Shown here: positions 5,791-7,319 of the stretch, in pieces
How positions within the stretch are numbered: the first letter of the stretch is position 1
Layout: the number at the start of each line of letters is the position of its first letter
Origin: an uncultured Anaerotignum sp.
GTDB lineage: Bacteria > Bacillota > Clostridia > Lachnospirales > Anaerotignaceae
Direction: 5' to 3'
DNA length: 7,319 nucleotides
Assembly (NCBI RefSeq): GCF_934277605.1
Contig: NZ_CAKQVD010000078.1
Coordinates: 1-7,319, forward strand
Notes under the pieces: generated by a model
The model's input: only the letters and a program-made list of their open reading frames with translations
What the model was told of the DNA's origin: nothing
Databases searched by the model: none
Program-made: the position numbers and the translations under genes

Positions 5791-5860
5791 ATAGGCTGTT
5801 TCAGATAGGGCAAAATACTGTTGTATTTTTCCAAAATTATCCGAAACAGTCTATTTTATT
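5791..5860 (+). terminator. Large stem-loop ending the riboflavin operon
   Basis: Seventeen-base arms (5791-5807 and 5838-5854) pair with one G-U and one A-C mismatch. A second perfect hairpin, AAAATAC-TGTT-GTATTTT (5812-5829), sits inside, with GG/CC between. The 3' arm continues into TTTTATTT, so termination of the rib transcript is the simplest reading. At 64 nt with a nested stem it is larger than usual for a terminator and could also protect the 3' end or be a dispersed repeat. Confidence 0.65.
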
Positions 5861-5945
5861 TGGAAAATTAGGACAGGAAACGGACACCTTCTGGACAGTA
5901 TGTATAAATTTTTGGACACTTTCGGATAAAATTTGCATGAAATAC

Positions 5946-5990
5946 TTTAGTGTTCTACTTGACTAAAGCGTTTATATGAGCTACACTAAA
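5946..5990 (+). promoter_or_regulatory. Possible operator: TTTAGT/ACTAAA sites around the hisZ promoter
   Basis: TTTAGT (5946-5951) is inverted relative to ACTAAA at 5962-5967 and again at 5985-5990. The first pair extends to CTTTAGT-N10-ACTAAAG (5945-5968), the outer pair to TTTAGTGT/ACACTAAA (5946-5953, 5983-5990). The sites overlap or adjoin the -35 and -10 boxes, an arrangement expected for a repressor. The half-site resembles the ACTAGT-like sites of TrpR-family regulators, to which the Firmicute regulator YerC/HisR belongs; that link is inference. Confidence 0.45.
5959..5987 (+). promoter_or_regulatory. Probable hisZ promoter
   Basis: TTGACT (5959-5964) and TACACT (5982-5987) are 17 bp apart, five and four matches of six to consensus. 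The start would lie near 5994, giving a leader of about 27 nt to the ATG at 6021 and excluding the upstream in-frame ATG at 5976 from the transcript. Confidence 0.6.
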
Positions 5991-6020
5991 TTTAGAACAG
6001 AAAGGGTGTGGGATTTTTCT

Positions 6021-7148
6021 ATGAAACAGGAGGAAATGCTTTTGAAAAAGGAGGAGCAGGTTATTTTTCGCCTGCGTGCCTTGTTTGAACAATACGGATA
6101 TCGCAAATTTAAAATGAGCAAATTTGAAGAATATGATTTTTATGCAGAGAACAGAAGCTTTTTGAACAGCGAAGCAATCCTGACCTTTACCGGACTGGAT
6201 GGCAAGCTTTTGGCACTCAAGCCGGATGTTACGCTTTCGATTGTGAAAAACACGAAGGGGAGCAGAGCATGTGCCGAGCGTGTGTATTATAATGAAAATG
6301 TTTACCGTGCCAGAAGGGGCAGCGGCGAATATAAGGAAATCATGCAGGTGGGCTTGGAATATATCGGCGAGGTGGATGAATATGCCACATTGGAGGTGCT
6401 GCTGCTGGCACAAAGAAGCCTGAAAGCCATCAGCGAGGCATATTTGCTGGATGTTTCGCACATGGGCTTTGTGGCAGGGCTGATGGAGGAATTGGCCTTG
6501 CCCTATGCACAGCAAAAGCAGATTCTTGACTGCATCAGTGAGAAAAACATTCACGGGATTCGTGCGATTTGCAAAGAAAACGGCGTGGCAGAGAGCATGG
6601 CGGAAAGCTTGGAGGGCTTGGCAAGCCTTTACGGCAGCTTGGAGGAGGCATTGCCGCAGGCGAAGACACTTTGCTGCAATGCGAAAATGGAGCAGGCCAT
6701 CAAGGAATTGGAGGATATTCTGCGGTGCTTGAAAATCGGCGGGAACGAGCAGAGGGTCAACCTTGATTTTTCGATTGTGAACGATATGGATTACTACACG
6801 GGGATTATTTTCCAAGGCTTCATCAATGGTGTGCCGAGCAGTATTCTCAGCGGCGGCAGATATGACAATTTGCTGCGGAAGCTGGGCAAGGATGCGGATG
6901 CCATCGGCTTTGCGGTTTATCTGGATTTGCTGGAGCGCTTTGATTCCACAGAAAAGAAATATGATGTGGATACGCTTTTGCTTTATGAGGAGGGCGTTGA
7001 TGTGGCGGCACTGGCACAGGCGGCACAAATGCTGACCGATAACGGACAAAGTGTACTGGTACAGAAGAAAAACACAGGAAATGTGAAGTATAAACAGCTG
7101 CTTTGCATGAAGGATAGGGGGCTTGAAATCGTTGCGGAACTGGATTAA
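6021..7148 (+). CDS. hisZ: ATP phosphoribosyltransferase regulatory subunit HisZ
   Basis: A 375-residue paralogue of histidyl-tRNA synthetase that lacks charging activity but is needed by short-form HisG for the first step of histidine synthesis (ATP + PRPP) and for histidine feedback. Class II synthetase-like elements are visible: an N-terminal helix and KMSKFEEYDFY (31-41), LLALKPDVTLSIVKN (63-77) in the motif 2 area, MDYYTGIIFQGF (256-267), LSGGRYDNLLRKLG (276-289) and AIGFAVYLDLLERF (294-307). About 60 residues (315-375) follow the core as a small C-terminal domain. The start is uncertain. At 6021 the only upstream purine stretch is AAAGGGTG (6001-6008), 12 nt away. ATG at 6036 is too close to AGGAGG (6028-6033), but TTG at 6042 is ideally spaced from it. 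The adjoining hisG strongly supports HisZ rather than a real HisRS. Confidence 0.92.
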   Translation: MKQEEMLLKKEEQVIFRLRALFEQYGYRKFKMSKFEEYDFYAENRSFLNSEAILTFTGLDGKLLALKPDVTLSIVKNTKGSRACAERVYYNENVYRARRGSGEYKEIMQVGLEYIGEVDEYATLEVLLLAQRSLKAISEAYLLDVSHMGFVAGLMEELALPYAQQKQILDCISEKNIHGIRAICKENGVAESMAESLEGLASLYGSLEEALPQAKTLCCNAKMEQAIKELEDILRCLKIGGNEQRVNLDFSIVNDMDYYTGIIFQGFINGVPSSILSGGRYDNLLRKLGKDADAIGFAVYLDLLERFDSTEKKYDVDTLLLYEEGVDVAALAQAAQMLTDNGQSVLVQKKNTGNVKYKQLLCMKDRGLEIVAELD

Positions 7149-7319
7149 CATTGCACTGCCGAAGGGCAGATTAGGCGAAAAGGCGTATGATATTTTTGAG
7201 CGCATTGGCTATGGCTGTCCCTCCATCCATGAGGGCGGCAGAAAGCTGATTTTTGAAAACGAGGAAAACGGCGTGCGGTATTTCTGGGTGAAGCCCTCGG
7301 ATGTGGCGGTTTATGTGGA
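7132..7319 (+). CDS. hisG: ATP phosphoribosyltransferase catalytic subunit, short form (partial, cut by window end)
   Basis: The first 62 codons of HisG, which links ATP to PRPP in the committed step of histidine synthesis. The family opening ALPKGRLGEKAYDIF (8-22) is clear, followed by GGRKLIFENEENGVR (35-49) and the VKPSDVAVYV segment (53-62), matching the usual substrate-domain start. Short-form HisG lacks the C-terminal regulatory domain and works with HisZ, encoded directly upstream; the form here is inferred from that partner since the C terminus is outside the window. No ATG is available: the frame is open only from the TGA at 7108-7110. TTG at 7132 is the most likely start, 17 nt inside hisZ and 11 nt after AGGATAGGGGG (7110-7120); TTG 7123 and ATT 7144 are alternatives. 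Confidence 0.9.
   Translation, partial: MRNWINIALPKGRLGEKAYDIFERIGYGCPSIHEGGRKLIFENEENGVRYFWVKPSDVAVYV

Larger units (their letters stand above)
5765..6020. other. Non-coding region between ribH and hisZ
   Basis: No credible gene is seen in these 256 bp. It contains the large stem-loop, four GGACA words at 5871, 5882, 5893 and 5914, A/T-rich DNA around 5900-5945, and then the hisZ promoter surrounded by ACTAAA/TTTAGT sites. No T-box features (specifier stem or T-box bulge sequence) are visible before hisZ. Confidence 0.6.

Noticed and set aside
5976..6020. Extension of HisZ from ATG 5976
   Set aside because: It lacks a ribosome binding site and begins upstream of the predicted -10 box, so it would not be in the transcript.
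5860..6020. T-box or his leader peptide before hisZ
   Set aside because: No T-box bulge sequence, no terminator between promoter and gene, and no run of His codons.
5955..7205. Long open frame antisense to hisZ
   Set aside because: Translation is low in recognisable motifs and rich in Cys/His/Gln; no ribosome binding site, and the plus strand carries a clear HisZ.

Overview
The window reads as chromosomal DNA of an anaerobic Firmicute of the class Clostridia, probably near the Lachnospiraceae. This is inferred from strong AGGAGG-type ribosome binding sites, the Gram-positive order ribD-ribE-ribBA-ribH behind an FMN riboswitch, a HisZ plus short-form HisG pair, and the style of the proteins. 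All genes lie on the plus strand. I see no mobile element, CRISPR array or phage gene. The content is mostly housekeeping; the less ordinary signals are in the tRNA anticodon and in the regulatory DNA between genes.

Layout. Positions 1-300 hold two identical tRNA-Pro genes with anticodon AGG. The second has its own consensus promoter in the gap and a clear terminator. Positions 352-1922 encode an ECF sigma factor and, overlapping it by ATGA, its likely membrane-bound zinc anti-sigma factor, followed by an intrinsic terminator. Positions 2005-5764 are a complete riboflavin operon: consensus promoter, FMN aptamer, a long leader with terminator hairpins, then ribD, ribE, ribBA and ribH. A large stem-loop follows ribH. 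From about 5945 a new transcription unit begins with hisZ and runs into hisG, which is cut off by the window end.

How the genes work together. RibBA makes both riboflavin precursors (from GTP and from ribulose 5-phosphate). RibD converts the GTP-derived intermediate, RibH joins the two branches to 6,7-dimethyl-8-ribityllumazine, and RibE dismutates lumazine to riboflavin. Rising FMN should close the operon through the riboswitch. HisZ and short HisG form the first enzyme of histidine synthesis. The sigma/anti-sigma pair is a separate envelope-signalling switch.

Points for a second look: an A34 proline tRNA, which is unusual in bacteria; two or three terminator-like hairpins in the ribD leader whose arms could exchange partners; ACTAAA/TTTAGT sites surrounding the hisZ promoter; four GGACA words in near-helical phase upstream of hisZ; palindromes inside the spacers of two strong promoters; and an in-frame 18-bp tandem repeat in the anti-sigma gene. 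None of these amounts to a demonstrably new system.
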